Notes: generated by a model from the sequence alone, not told the origin. 14,719 nt of DNA from Desulfobacterales bacterium HSG17 (GCA_030377945.1 JAUCGD010000071.1:1-14719); one strand, 5' to 3'. Positions 1 to 8,891 are shown, numbered from the stretch's first letter. Made by a program: numbers and translations.

Positions 1-1
1 A

Positions 2-1735
2 AATAAAGCAACCAGCGAGATTGGTAAAGGAGATTTTGAACACACAATTGATATTTCACAACATGATGAATTCGGTAATTTGGCTGACTCTTTTAATCGT
101 ATGACAAGCAAGCTTCAAAAAACCACCACATCCATAGAACTGCTTGAGAATGAAGTTGTTGACCGCAAACAGGCAGAAAAAGCACTGAAAAATAATCAAA
201 AATTTCTTAACGAGATTATTAATCAAAGTCCATTCGCAACTTGGATATCTGATGAAAAGGGAACAATAATTAAATGCAATACTGCCTTGGAAAAACTTTT
301 AAATATTACTGATGAACAACTAATAGGTAAATACAATGTTTTTGAAGATGAAATTGCTATAGAGCAAGGTTTAATACCAAAAATTCGTACAGTATTTGAA
401 GATGGAAAGACAGCTAATTTTTCAGTTGAATGGGATGCTAATGAGATTGGGTATAAGGATGCTAAAAAAGTTCATATTGAAGGCACTATGTTTCCAATTC
501 ATGATAATAAAGGCAATTTAACTAATGTAGTAAATCACTGGATTGACATTACAAAACGCAAGCAGGCTGAAAAAGCAAAAACACAACTTGAAGTTCAACT
601 TCAACAAACCCAAAAAATGGAATCCATCGGCACTCTTGCTGGAGGGATAGCTCATGATTTTAATAACATTCTTTTTCCAATCATAGGGCATTCTGAAATG
701 CTGATGGAAGATATTCCCGAAGAAAGTCCATTTTCCAATGATATTAAACAAATTTATACAGGTGCCATGAGGGCAAGTGAACTGGTAAAACAAATTCTAA
801 CATTCTCACGCCAGGAGAGTGGTGAATTAAAACTGATGAAAATGCAACCAATTATCAAGGAAGCATTAAAACTAATTAGATCCACAATTCCAACTTCAAT
901 TGAAATAAAACAAAACCTTCTATCTGATTGTGGCGCAATAAAAGCTGACCCAACACAAATTCATCAGATTGTAATGAATCTTGCAACCAATGCTTATCAT
1001 GCTATGGAAAAAACTTGCGGAACATTGAATATAAGATTGAAAGAAGTTGAACGTGAAGAACCTGATTTATTTGATTCAGACATCAAACCAGGTAAATATG
1101 CTTGCCTAAGCATATCAGACACTGGCAAAGGTATGGATAAGAAATTAATCGAGAAAATCTTTGACCCATTTTTTACAACTAAAAAAATAGGTAAGGGCAC
1201 AGGCATGGGATTGTCAGTTGTGCATGGAATTATTAAAAACATGCATGGTACTATCAAGGTTTACAGCGAACTAAACAAAGGCACGGAGTTCCATGTGTAT
1301 CTGCCAATAGCAGAGACTGTAAAGAAACAAAAAGTAGCTTATAATACAGCAGTTATTCAGGGCGGCACTGAGCATATTCTTCTTGTAGATGATGAACAAT
1401 CCATTATTGAAATGGAAAAAATTATGTTACTGCGTCTTGGCTACAAGGTCACTACACGTACCAGTAGTATTGAAGCACTTGAAGCTTTCCGTCCAACACC
1501 TGATAAATTTGACATGGTAATAACAGATATGGCAATGCCTAATTTGTCTGGAGATGAACTATCAGTTGAATTAAACAAAATACGCTCTGGTATTCCTGTA
1601 TTGCTTTGCACAGGTTTCAGTGAAACTATGTCTGAAGAAAAAGCTACCGCTATGGGTATTAATGGTTTCCTACTGAAGCCAATTGTGAAAAAGGAGCTTG
1701 CTCATAAAATACGTGAAGTGCTGGACAAAAAATAA
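2..1735 (+). CDS. Hybrid sensor histidine kinase (HAMP-PAS-HisKA-HATPase-REC), 5' end outside window
   Basis: The frame is open from base 2, so this is the last 577 residues of a longer protein. The TTG at 80 lies inside a domain and is not the start. Fragment residues 1-41 form the C-terminal half of a HAMP linker (IGKGDFEH..., DEFGNLADSFNRM), which implies a transmembrane sensor part upstream. A PAS domain covers about 64-182 and ends in DITKRK. HisKA follows, with H218 in AGGIAHDFNN as the predicted autophosphorylated histidine. The ATPase domain has an N-box (MNLATNAYHAM, about 325), a G1 box (DTGKGMD, about 373) and FDPFFTTKKIGKGTGMGLS. A receiver domain (about 458-577) has the DD pair, phospho-acceptor D509 (ITDMAMP), CTG and KPI. 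All catalytic residues are present. The inferred role is inner-membrane signal sensing with phosphorelay to an unlinked partner, since no DNA-binding output domain is fused. The ligand is unknown. Confidence 0.93.
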   Translation, partial: NKATSEIGKGDFEHTIDISQHDEFGNLADSFNRMTSKLQKTTTSIELLENEVVDRKQAEKALKNNQKFLNEIINQSPFATWISDEKGTIIKCNTALEKLLNITDEQLIGKYNVFEDEIAIEQGLIPKIRTVFEDGKTANFSVEWDANEIGYKDAKKVHIEGTMFPIHDNKGNLTNVVNHWIDITKRKQAEKAKTQLEVQLQQTQKMESIGTLAGGIAHDFNNILFPIIGHSEMLMEDIPEESPFSNDIKQIYTGAMRASELVKQILTFSRQESGELKLMKMQPIIKEALKLIRSTIPTSIEIKQNLLSDCGAIKADPTQIHQIVMNLATNAYHAMEKTCGTLNIRLKEVEREEPDLFDSDIKPGKYACLSISDTGKGMDKKLIEKIFDPFFTTKKIGKGTGMGLSVVHGIIKNMHGTIKVYSELNKGTEFHVYLPIAETVKKQKVAYNTAVIQGGTEHILLVDDEQSIIEMEKIMLLRLGYKVTTRTSSIEALEAFRPTPDKFDMVITDMAMPNLSGDELSVELNKIRSGIPVLLCTGFSETMSEEKATAMGINGFLLKPIVKKELAHKIREVLDKK

Positions 1736-1746
1736 GACTACAATAG

Positions 1747-2169
1747 AAAATTAATGGTTCTATATATTGTGGTGGGATAACAGTTCTCCTTAAAAAAAGA
1801 GATAAAGATAAAAACAAGTTAGAAGAGAACATATTTGCCAATTACCAATCATTTATTTCACCATTTCTTTTAAAACTTAAGAACAGCCTAACCCAAAAAA
1901 ACCAACAAATTCTTATGGGAATTGTAGAATCTAATCTTAAAGAATTACTCAATCCTTTTTCAAAAAAATTATCAGATCCAATGGTCAACTTTACCCCGGC
2001 TGAAATTCAAATAGCTTCTTTCATAAAACAGGGAATTACCACTAAGGAGATAGCACAAGCACTCAACTGCTCCCCTCGCACAATAGACACTCATCGAGAT
2101 AATATCCGTAAAAAATTGAACATAAAGAAGAAAAATATCAATCTGCGATCTTCCCTTCTAAATTTATAA
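1747..2169 (+). pseudogene. Remnant of a LuxR-family HTH regulator (N-terminus and start codon missing)
   Basis: From 1915 an 84-residue product can be read. It carries a LuxR/GerE helix-turn-helix: LTP-like FTPAEIQIASFIKQG, then TTKEIAQALNCSPRTIDTHR and IRKKLNI. The same frame is open further back to a TAG at 1744, giving 140 codons. The upstream part (LLKKRDKDKNKLEENI... PFLLKLKNSL...) looks like the helical linker that joins a PAS domain to the HTH in Desulfobacteraceae PAS-LuxR regulators. Homology-like sequence therefore runs about 50 codons before the first ATG. No ATG, GTG, TTG or CTG exists in frame between 1747 and 1914, and no ribosome binding site precedes 1915. It starts 11 bases after the kinase stop. 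The best reading is a decayed C-terminal fragment whose PAS part was deleted. The alternative is a short DNA-binding protein made from 1915 or from a rare start (ATT 1750, ATA 1762 or 1777). Confidence 0.68.
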
Positions 2170-2214
2170 AAAATACCTATTTTAAATCAGTATAAAATCC
2201 GTAATTTTAGAGTA

Positions 2215-2243
2215 TTGAATTTATCATTATCAAAAAGTATAAT
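2215..2243 (+). promoter_or_regulatory. Sigma70-like promoter for the 889-aa kinase
   Basis: TTGAAT at 2215-2220 is followed after exactly 17 bases by a perfect TATAAT at 2238-2243. The transcript would start near 2250 and leave a leader of about 90 bases before the ATG at 2340. It lies in the only non-coding stretch between the LuxR remnant and the kinase, which suggests the kinase is transcribed on its own. A second TTGACA at 2306-2311 has no -10 box at a suitable distance. Confidence 0.6.
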
Positions 2244-2325
2244 TCATTGTGGATGTTTTTGATTAAAAATACAAAAACCTACGTTTTCGTTTTATAAAAT
2301 AATCTTTGACAAAAAATAGTATGTG

Positions 2326-2333
2326 AGGGGAGG
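2326..2333 (+). promoter_or_regulatory. Strong ribosome binding site, AGGGGAGG
   Basis: AGGGGAGG ends six bases before the ATG at 2340 and fixes that ATG as the start of the second kinase. It is the clearest Shine-Dalgarno sequence in the window. Confidence 0.8.
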
Positions 2334-2339
2334 ATTAAA

Positions 2340-5009
2340 ATGAATTTATTTGTGTTGTTAACACCTATAACTTACTGGATTTTAATCATTCTTTGGACTT
2401 TCATTCTGCTCTTCTATATAAAAAAACTTAGAGTTAAATCTCTAAAAGGTCAATTGATTTCCGTATTACTGGTTATCTTGGCTATTGATGCATTTCGGAC
2501 TTTGTTTGAAAGTATCTATTTCGGGGCATGGTATACAGCTCTGGCGGGATTTTTGCCAAAATATGTTCACACATTTTTAATTCGGCCAGAAATGGTATTT
2601 ATTCCCAAAATAGTGAATGTAATCGCTGCTGGTATTGTTATAGTCTTACTCATATTTAAATGGCTTCCCAAAGAAGAACAAGAAAAAGAAAATATTAAAA
2701 ACCTGATAGCAAAAAACAACATGGAACTCATAAAGAGTAACAAAAAATTATTCAAAAAAGAAGAACGTTATAGAACAATTCTCAAAACTGCTATTAATGG
2801 TTTTTGGTTGACAGATACTAAAGGGAATTTTCTGGAGGTAAATGATGCCTATGCTCAGATGAGCGGTTACACCATTGAAGAATTATTATCCATGAAAATT
2901 TCTGATGTAGAAGCCAGTCAAAATTCTGAAATAATTGCTGCGCATATTCAAAAAGGCATAGAAAATGGACTGGATTGTTTTGAAACTGTTCACTGTAGAA
3001 AGGATTCTAGCACATTCGATGTTAAAGTAAATTTTAGATACCTTTCTATAGAAGGAGGCAGATTTGTAGTCTTCCTAGAGGACATTAGCAATCAAAAAAA
3101 GGCAGCTGACAAGTTGATAATGAACCAATATTATCTTTCCAAAGCTCAAGAAATGGGTAAGATCGGCACATGGGAATTAAATATCCAGAAAAACATCCTG
3201 ATCTGGACAGATGAAAATTATAAAATTTTTGGTGTTCCTTTGGGAACAGAATTGACATATGAAATATTTTTAAACTGTATACATCCAGATGATAGAGATT
3301 ATGTTCATCAAAAATGGAGTGCTGCACTAGATAATGAGCCTTATGATATAATGCATAGACTCATTGTTGATGGTAAACTGAAATGGGTGAGAGAAAAAGC
3401 AAATATTCAATTTGACTCGGATGATAAGCCTATCATGGCTGTTGGGTTCACACAGGACTTAACTGATTTTAAAGAAATGGAGGTTTCACTTCGAGAAAGT
3501 GAAGAGCGATATCGACTCGCCATGGAAGCTACAACTGACGGTTTGTGGGATTGGGATATAGGATCGGGCAAGGTTTATTACAGTCCTTCTTGGATAAAAA
3601 TACTTGGTGAGAAAAATATACCACAAAAATATGAATCGTGGGCAAACAGAATTTATACAGAAGATAAAGAAATTGTTCAGTCAACTTTGCAAGCAACCCT
3701 TGATGGGGAGTCTGATTTTTGGGAAAAAGAACATCGGCTATCTACCACAACTGGAAAATGGAAATGGGTATTAGGGAGAGGCCGTGTTGTTGAAAGGTCT
3801 AACAATGGTCAACCCTTGCGTATGCTTGGAACCATGACAGATATTTCTGACCGTAAAAATCTAGAAGATACTCTTCATCAATCAAGAAAAATGGAATCCA
3901 TCGGCACCCTTGCAGGCGGTATCGCCCATGATTTTAATAATCTGCTTCACATGATTTCTGGTAATACTGAACTTGCACTCGAAAGCATACCAGACGGGAA
4001 CCCTGGTCATCAAAATATTCAAGAAATCAAATCTGCCAGCCATAAGGCTGCAGGTATAGTAAAACAATTACTTCACTTCAGTCGCAAAACTGACCAGAAG
4101 TTAAAACCAATCGGTGCAGTTGCAGTTATTAAAGACAGTCTTAAATTTTTAAGATCCACTATCCCTACTACCATAGAAATTAAAACACAATTGCCGGACA
4201 CTGAAATATCAATACTTGCAGACCCGATACAAATTAACCAGATCATGATGAATCTATGCATCAATGCTTCCCATGCCATGGAAGAAACTGGTGGTACCCT
4301 GGAAATAAAAATAGAAACAGCAAATTTGGACAAAGAGACAATCGATAGTTATTCAGACCTGACTATTGTAGACAATTACCTTAAAATAACTCTAAGTGAT
4401 ACAGGTCCTGGCATCCCTCCTGAAACAGTCAGTCAAATTTTCGACCCTTATTTTACAACTAAAGATTTTGGTAAGGGTTCAGGAATGGGTTTAACTGCTG
4501 TCCAAGGTATTGTTAAAAATCACAATGGTGCGATTATAGTTAACAGCCAGCTTGGGAAAGGCTCTACTTTTACAATTTTTTTTCCTGTAATTGATGAAGC
4601 ACCTGAAATCATAACTACGAAAACAGTTGCAATTGCACATGGTACAGAAAACATCCTTTTTGTTGATGATGAAAAAGCCATTGCAGATATGATGCAGCAG
4701 GTACTTGAAAAACTTGGTTACAGTGTCAAAACAAGTTTAAACCCTGAAGAAGCCCTTGATTTATTTCAATCAAAACCTGATTCATTTGATATAGTCATTA
4801 CTGACATGACCATGCCGCAGATGACAGGTGTAAAATTTGCTGAGAAATTAAAAGAAATCCGGTCTGATATTCCCATTCTACTCTGTACAGGTCATAGCTC
4901 CTTAATTGATGAAGAAAAGGCTAATCAACTTGGAATTTCAGGTTATGTAATGAAACCAGTTTCAATGAGCAAAATTGCAAAAGCAATAAGAGCAGCTTTA
5001 GACAAATAG
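2340..5009 (+). CDS. Hybrid sensor histidine kinase, 3 TM + 3 PAS + HisKA + HATPase + REC
   Basis: This is a complete 889-residue inner-membrane kinase. Three hydrophobic segments lie at about 8-28, 38-58 and 86-107, with a conserved-looking stretch between the last two (DAFRTLFESIYFGAWYTALA). A charged, probably coiled segment leads into PAS1 (about 142-255), PAS2 (about 261-385, with HPDDR and a PAC tail) and PAS3 (about 390-505). HisKA has H530 in AGGIAHDFNN as the predicted phosphorylated residue. The ATPase domain has an N-box at about 637 (NLCINASHAM), G1 DTGPGIP at about 687 and FDPYFTTKDFGKGSGMGL. The receiver domain (about 771-888) has VDDE, phospho-acceptor D822 (ITDMTMP), CTG and KP. 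The catalytic core closely resembles that of the kinase at the left edge, so the two are paralogs with different sensor parts. The ligand is unknown. No output domain is fused, so the signal probably passes to an unlinked phosphotransfer protein or regulator. Confidence 0.95.
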   Translation: MNLFVLLTPITYWILIILWTFILLFYIKKLRVKSLKGQLISVLLVILAIDAFRTLFESIYFGAWYTALAGFLPKYVHTFLIRPEMVFIPKIVNVIAAGIVIVLLIFKWLPKEEQEKENIKNLIAKNNMELIKSNKKLFKKEERYRTILKTAINGFWLTDTKGNFLEVNDAYAQMSGYTIEELLSMKISDVEASQNSEIIAAHIQKGIENGLDCFETVHCRKDSSTFDVKVNFRYLSIEGGRFVVFLEDISNQKKAADKLIMNQYYLSKAQEMGKIGTWELNIQKNILIWTDENYKIFGVPLGTELTYEIFLNCIHPDDRDYVHQKWSAALDNEPYDIMHRLIVDGKLKWVREKANIQFDSDDKPIMAVGFTQDLTDFKEMEVSLRESEERYRLAMEATTDGLWDWDIGSGKVYYSPSWIKILGEKNIPQKYESWANRIYTEDKEIVQSTLQATLDGESDFWEKEHRLSTTTGKWKWVLGRGRVVERSNNGQPLRMLGTMTDISDRKNLEDTLHQSRKMESIGTLAGGIAHDFNNLLHMISGNTELALESIPDGNPGHQNIQEIKSASHKAAGIVKQLLHFSRKTDQKLKPIGAVAVIKDSLKFLRSTIPTTIEIKTQLPDTEISILADPIQINQIMMNLCINASHAMEETGGTLEIKIETANLDKETIDSYSDLTIVDNYLKITLSDTGPGIPPETVSQIFDPYFTTKDFGKGSGMGLTAVQGIVKNHNGAIIVNSQLGKGSTFTIFFPVIDEAPEIITTKTVAIAHGTENILFVDDEKAIADMMQQVLEKLGYSVKTSLNPEEALDLFQSKPDSFDIVITDMTMPQMTGVKFAEKLKEIRSDIPILLCTGHSSLIDEEKANQLGISGYVMKPVSMSKIAKAIRAALDK

Positions 5010-5163
5010 CACATGAATTATAAATTGTGATATGTTTAATATCTTGTGGTTGAAGGGGCTAATATTATTACTCTGAGCATTAAACTATATGAGCCAAATC
5101 CCGTGTCAAGAAGCATATTCTCATATTCTACTCTATAATATACTTGACGTAACAAAATCATAA

Positions 5164-5192
5164 TTGACCTTTGAATGGTTAAAGGCGATTAT
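5164..5192 (+). promoter_or_regulatory. Possible promoter upstream of recC
   Basis: TTGACC (5164-5169) and GATTAT (5187-5192) are 17 bases apart. The -35 box is good and the -10 box is weak. It is the best candidate I see for transcription of recC-recB, with a leader of roughly 290 bases that would include the 28-codon ORF. In sequence this AT-rich such matches arise by chance, so confidence is low. Confidence 0.3.
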
Positions 5193-5232
5193 CTACTTGA
5201 TATTTCTACAAAAAATAGAAATGGAGGTAGAT

Positions 5233-5319
5233 ATGAACCCGGATTTAATTTCAATTCAAAAAAGTCGTCAAAGCATATGGGGTTCAATCATTTTATTGGA
5301 TTTATTAGTGCCGTCATAA
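5233..5319 (+). CDS. Possible 28-residue small ORF or leader peptide
   Basis: The ATG at 5233 is preceded by GGAGG (5223-5227) at ordinary spacing. The product begins MNPDLISIQKSRQS and ends in a short hydrophobic stretch (SIILLDLLVPS). I do not recognise it. It could be a leader peptide for recC, the start of a lost gene, or chance. An overlapping frame (5175-5360, 61 codons) has no ribosome binding site and looks less likely. The support is the ribosome binding site alone. Confidence 0.25.
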   Translation: MNPDLISIQKSRQSIWGSIILLDLLVPS

Positions 5320-5476
5320 AACAAAACTACCACTTGAATGTTGAAAAAAATCTCTTCTGAGAAATATCAAACTCTTAATAAATGAATTTGATTGCTTTCC
5401 CAGGTTCTGATATTGTAAAAATCTATTAAATTCACAAAAGTATTATATTCTTGTTAAAGAGTTGCTTAAAAAAACT

Positions 5477-5492
5477 AAAGGATTTGATCTTG
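5477..5492 (+). promoter_or_regulatory. Ribosome binding site and TTG start of recC
   Basis: AAAGGA at 5477-5482 lies seven bases before TTG at 5490. Starting there gives MLNIFKSNKMENL, which matches the usual RecC opening (E. coli MLRVYHSNRLDVL). The more upstream TTG at 5451 would add 13 residues with no family counterpart and has no ribosome binding site. Confidence 0.7.
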
Positions 5493-8400
5493 CTCAATAT
5501 TTTTAAAAGCAATAAGATGGAAAACCTCATGCATGCTCTAACGAATGTTCTCAAGCATGTGCCTGACAATCCAATGATGCCGGAATGGATCTGTATCCAG
5601 TCCCGGGGTATGAAACAGTGGCTTGCATCACAGGCGGCTCAAAATTTTGGTGTGTGCGCTAACATGCGTTTTCTTTTCCCGCGGCAGATGATTGATCAAA
5701 TCCTTACAGATTTTGCCTCCCTGCAAAACCCATGTAAAGAGAAGGTACATGAGCCAGAGGAAGGTTTTAACACAGAAGATAGCCTAAACCAGGATATTTT
5801 GTTCTGGTCTGTCATGCAATTAATAGATAAAAATAAATCTGAACAAAATCTTGCAGGTATTCTAAATTATATCAGGGATGATGAGACTGGAAAAAGAGTG
5901 TATCAACTCTCCATGAAAATTGCAAAAATCTTTGATGATTACCAGGTTTACAGGCCATACATGCTCATGGAGTGGCAAGGAAAAAAAACACATAAGCATT
6001 TAAAAGATTCTGATGCAAAATGGCAGGCATGGTTGTGGAATGCTATTACAGCAGAAACGCCTCAAAATCATATTGCATATAGAGCAAGCCATTTTCTTAA
6101 AACCTTTGATATTAAAAATATTAACAAGGAGCATCTTCCTCTGCGGATATCTTTTTTCGGCATATCTGCCATACCCAGAATTTTCTTGCAGGTATTTGAA
6201 AAAATATCTCCAATTATGGATGTAAATCTGTTCCTTTTAACACCATCAAATCAATTCTTTTTTGATATTAAATCTGAAAAACAGATAGAAAAAATATCCT
6301 TGAATCAGGAGATAGCATCTAAAGATTCCCAGCAGCTGTATTATGAAACTACAAACCCCTTATTATCTTCCCTTGGTACAGCAGGGAAAAATTTTCAATC
6401 CCTTCTTGAATCCTTTAATTATCACGAACCTTTTGAGGATCTGTTTGAAGATCCATTGCAGGAATCATCTTCCATGCTTTACTGCCTTCAATCTGATATA
6501 TTAAATCTTGTGCACCGCAGGCAGGGAGAGGAGAACATTCCGCGTAATATTGAATCTTCTGATACTTCTGTCAGTATCCATGCCTGTCACTCTCCCATGC
6601 GGGAAACCCAGGTATTAAAAGATCTTTTATTAAACGAATTTGAAAAAGACCCGGATCTTGCACCCCATGAGATTATTGTTATGATGCCGGATATTGAATC
6701 CTATGCGCCCTTTATTGAATCGGTCTTTTCTCTTGAAAACAGTTTACCGTTTTCTATTTCTGACCGCAAAAAAAAATCAGACTCTGAACCCATTAAAGCT
6801 TTTTTAAAAATTTTATCCTTGAAAAATTCAAGATTTGAACGTTACGAAGTACTTGATCTTCTTCTCTCTGAATCCATTGCAGAAAAATTCAACATTAGTT
6901 TTGCTGAAATTGCAATGATTGAAAAAATGGTTAAAGATGCCAAAATTTTATGGGGCAAAGATGAAGTTCACAGAAATAACTTTGATCTACCCCCTTTTAA
7001 AGAAAACACCTGGCAGTTTGGTTTGCAAAGACTTTTCATGGGTATGGCAATACCTGAAAATTATGATGGATTAATTAAAAACATTCTGCCCTGCCACTCT
7101 TTTGAAGGGCTGGAACTTAAAGTACTGGGCAAATTTGCCACATTTTGTAACAACCTGTTCTCTGGTCTTGAAACTTTGGCAGATAAAAAATCAGTTGAAC
7201 AGTGGTGCAGGGTTTTACAATCTCTTTGTACTTCATTGATAGAGAGAAATTTTAAAAACAGGGAAGATTTCACTTTTCTGATGCAGACCATTGATCAACT
7301 CAGGGATGATGTTCAGAAATCCAAATTTGATGGAACTATCTCATTTGATATAGTTTTTTCTATTATTGAGCAGAAACTTGATCAAAATATCTCCTATGGG
7401 AAATTTTTAACGGGCAATATCACATTTTGCAATACCATGCCCATGAGAAGCATTCCGTTTAAAATTGTTGTATTAATGGGAATGGATGAAAAATCTTTTC
7501 CAGGACAAAACTTTACTCCTGGGTTTGATCTCATTAAAAAATATCCTGAGTCCCTCGATAAGGTAGTCAGAGAGGAGAACAGGTATCTGTTTCTTGAAAC
7601 TCTGCTTTGTGTAAGATCAAAATTTATTATTACCTATACCGGGATAAATATTCAGGATAATTCAATGATTCCCTGTGCAGGTGTTGTCAGTGAACTGATG
7701 GATACAATGGAACAGAGCTTTATTTTCCCAAAAGATTACACATATTTTTTTTCCCACCTTCTGCACCCTTTTAACCTGGAATATTTTATTAAAAACAGTG
7801 AATTCTTTTCGTTTTCAAAAAGCAGTTGTAATATTGCCCAGGCTCTGTTCCAGGGCAAATCTGAAAAGCAAATCTTTTTACAAAAAAGCAGTGAGAAAGG
7901 ATCTCAAGAGCCTGTGTCCGGCATCACTCTTTCAGAAATAATCTATTTTTTTAAAAACCCTGTTCAGTGGTATATGAAACAAGGACTGGAGATAACAATA
8001 CCAGACTTAGAAGAGCAAACCATAGACAGAGAAACTTTTGACATATCCGGGCTGGATCAATATACCATGGGAAGTTTTCTTGTGGATCAACATTTAAAAG
8101 TGCCGGAATTAAAGATGGCAAAAAAAGATTTTTATCCCATTTTCAAAGCACAGGGGAGTCTTCCCTTGGGGCAGAAAGGCAGACTTGAATATGAAAATAT
8201 AAAAGCCATTGCTACTCCTGTTATTGATAAAGCAATAATTATTGCGGCCAAAAAGCCATTGCCGCCCATTTCAGGTGAGATAAATATCAATAATACAGTA
8301 ATTTCTGCCAACTTCTCTGACATTACTGAAGATGGTGTTTATATGTTACATTATGGAAAATTAAACAGTGCAAGGCTTATCTCTGCCTGGATAAAACATC

Positions 8401-8891
8401 TGTTTTTAAATCTGACGGTTCCTGATGGTTATCCAAAAAATACAACTGTTATTGGCAGGGACCCTGCCGGCAAAAAAGACCTGTTAATTTATGGATTTCC
8501 CTCTTTGAGACCAGGAGAGGCAGATAGGTATTTTACAGATCTGGTTCAAATTTATATCAAAGGAGGGAAACAGATTTTTTATTTTTCCAGTGAAACTTCA
8601 TGGCGGCTTGTCCAGGTTCTTTTAAAAAGCAATTTTGACCTTGATTCAGTTCCTGAACAAAACCTTGATTTGGGCATGATCTCTGCGGCAATGCACAATT
8701 TCAAAGTTCAAAGCACCTGGTATGGGAATTATTATCAGACAGGAGAAAAAGACAACCGTTATATATCTTTATGCCTTGAGAACTTGGATCCCTTTGAAAA
8801 TGTTAATACTCTGCTTGCTTCAGGTTTTGTTCAAAACAGTATAAAAGTGTATAAACCCATGATTGCGAATATGGCAGTTATTGATAACTAA
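5490..8891 (+). CDS. recC: RecC, exodeoxyribonuclease V gamma subunit
   Basis: RecC is the non-catalytic subunit of RecBC(D). It holds the DNA fork open, splits the strands and, in E. coli, reads the Chi signal on the emerging 3' strand. The product is 1133 residues from the TTG at 5490, close to the 1122 of E. coli. Family landmarks are the N-terminal SNKMENL..., IQSRGMKQWLASQAAQ and FGVCANMRF; HACHSPMRETQVL (about 360); IIVMMPDIESYAPFI (about 395); GMDEKSFPGQNFTPGFDLI (about 664); and FFKNPVQWYMKQ (about 821) at the start of the inactive nuclease-like domain. No frameshift is seen. recB begins 32 bases downstream, so the two are probably co-transcribed and made in equal amounts. The protein acts in the cytoplasm on broken DNA ends. 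Whether it recognises a Chi sequence cannot be told from here. Confidence 0.94.
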   Translation: MLNIFKSNKMENLMHALTNVLKHVPDNPMMPEWICIQSRGMKQWLASQAAQNFGVCANMRFLFPRQMIDQILTDFASLQNPCKEKVHEPEEGFNTEDSLNQDILFWSVMQLIDKNKSEQNLAGILNYIRDDETGKRVYQLSMKIAKIFDDYQVYRPYMLMEWQGKKTHKHLKDSDAKWQAWLWNAITAETPQNHIAYRASHFLKTFDIKNINKEHLPLRISFFGISAIPRIFLQVFEKISPIMDVNLFLLTPSNQFFFDIKSEKQIEKISLNQEIASKDSQQLYYETTNPLLSSLGTAGKNFQSLLESFNYHEPFEDLFEDPLQESSSMLYCLQSDILNLVHRRQGEENIPRNIESSDTSVSIHACHSPMRETQVLKDLLLNEFEKDPDLAPHEIIVMMPDIESYAPFIESVFSLENSLPFSISDRKKKSDSEPIKAFLKILSLKNSRFERYEVLDLLLSESIAEKFNISFAEIAMIEKMVKDAKILWGKDEVHRNNFDLPPFKENTWQFGLQRLFMGMAIPENYDGLIKNILPCHSFEGLELKVLGKFATFCNNLFSGLETLADKKSVEQWCRVLQSLCTSLIERNFKNREDFTFLMQTIDQLRDDVQKSKFDGTISFDIVFSIIEQKLDQNISYGKFLTGNITFCNTMPMRSIPFKIVVLMGMDEKSFPGQNFTPGFDLIKKYPESLDKVVREENRYLFLETLLCVRSKFIITYTGINIQDNSMIPCAGVVSELMDTMEQSFIFPKDYTYFFSHLLHPFNLEYFIKNSEFFSFSKSSCNIAQALFQGKSEKQIFLQKSSEKGSQEPVSGITLSEIIYFFKNPVQWYMKQGLEITIPDLEEQTIDRETFDISGLDQYTMGSFLVDQHLKVPELKMAKKDFYPIFKAQGSLPLGQKGRLEYENIKAIATPVIDKAIIIAAKKPLPPISGEININNTVISANFSDITEDGVYMLHYGKLNSARLISAWIKHLFLNLTVPDGYPKNTTVIGRDPAGKKDLLIYGFPSLRPGEADRYFTDLVQIYIKGGKQIFYFSSETSWRLVQVLLKSNFDLDSVPEQNLDLGMISAAMHNFKVQSTWYGNYYQTGEKDNRYISLCLENLDPFENVNTLLASGFVQNSIKVYKPMIANMAVIDN

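Larger units (their letters stand above)
5010..5489 (+). other. 480-base spacer before recC
   Basis: I find no RNA gene, mobile element or recognisable protein here. The contents are a possible promoter (5164-5192), a 28-codon ORF with a good ribosome binding site (5233-5319), a longer overlapping 61-codon frame (5175-5360) without a ribosome binding site, and a loose inverted repeat, GTTTAAT (about 5035-5041) with ATTAAAC about 40 bases later. No convincing terminator follows the kinase stop at 5009. Confidence 0.5.

Noticed and set aside
80..82. TTG as the start of the first kinase
   Set aside because: The frame is open back to base 2, and the upstream 26 codons encode HAMP sequence continuous with what follows, so the gene begins outside the window.
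1659..1841. Minus-strand ORF over the end of the first kinase
   Set aside because: It is a shadow of the kinase and LuxR frames, with no ribosome binding site or recognisable domain. The same applies to the other minus-strand frames inside recC, recB, hisB and hisA.
2274..2287. AAAAC...GTTTT hairpin in the leader of the second kinase
   Set aside because: A five-pair A-T stem is expected by chance in such AT-rich sequence.
5175..5360. 61-codon ORF in the recC upstream spacer
   Set aside because: It has no ribosome binding site and no recognisable composition, and it overlaps the better supported 28-codon frame.
5451..5489. TTG at 5451 as the recC start
   Set aside because: It adds 13 residues with no family match and has no ribosome binding site. 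The TTG at 5490 has AAAGGA at seven bases and gives the usual RecC N-terminus.
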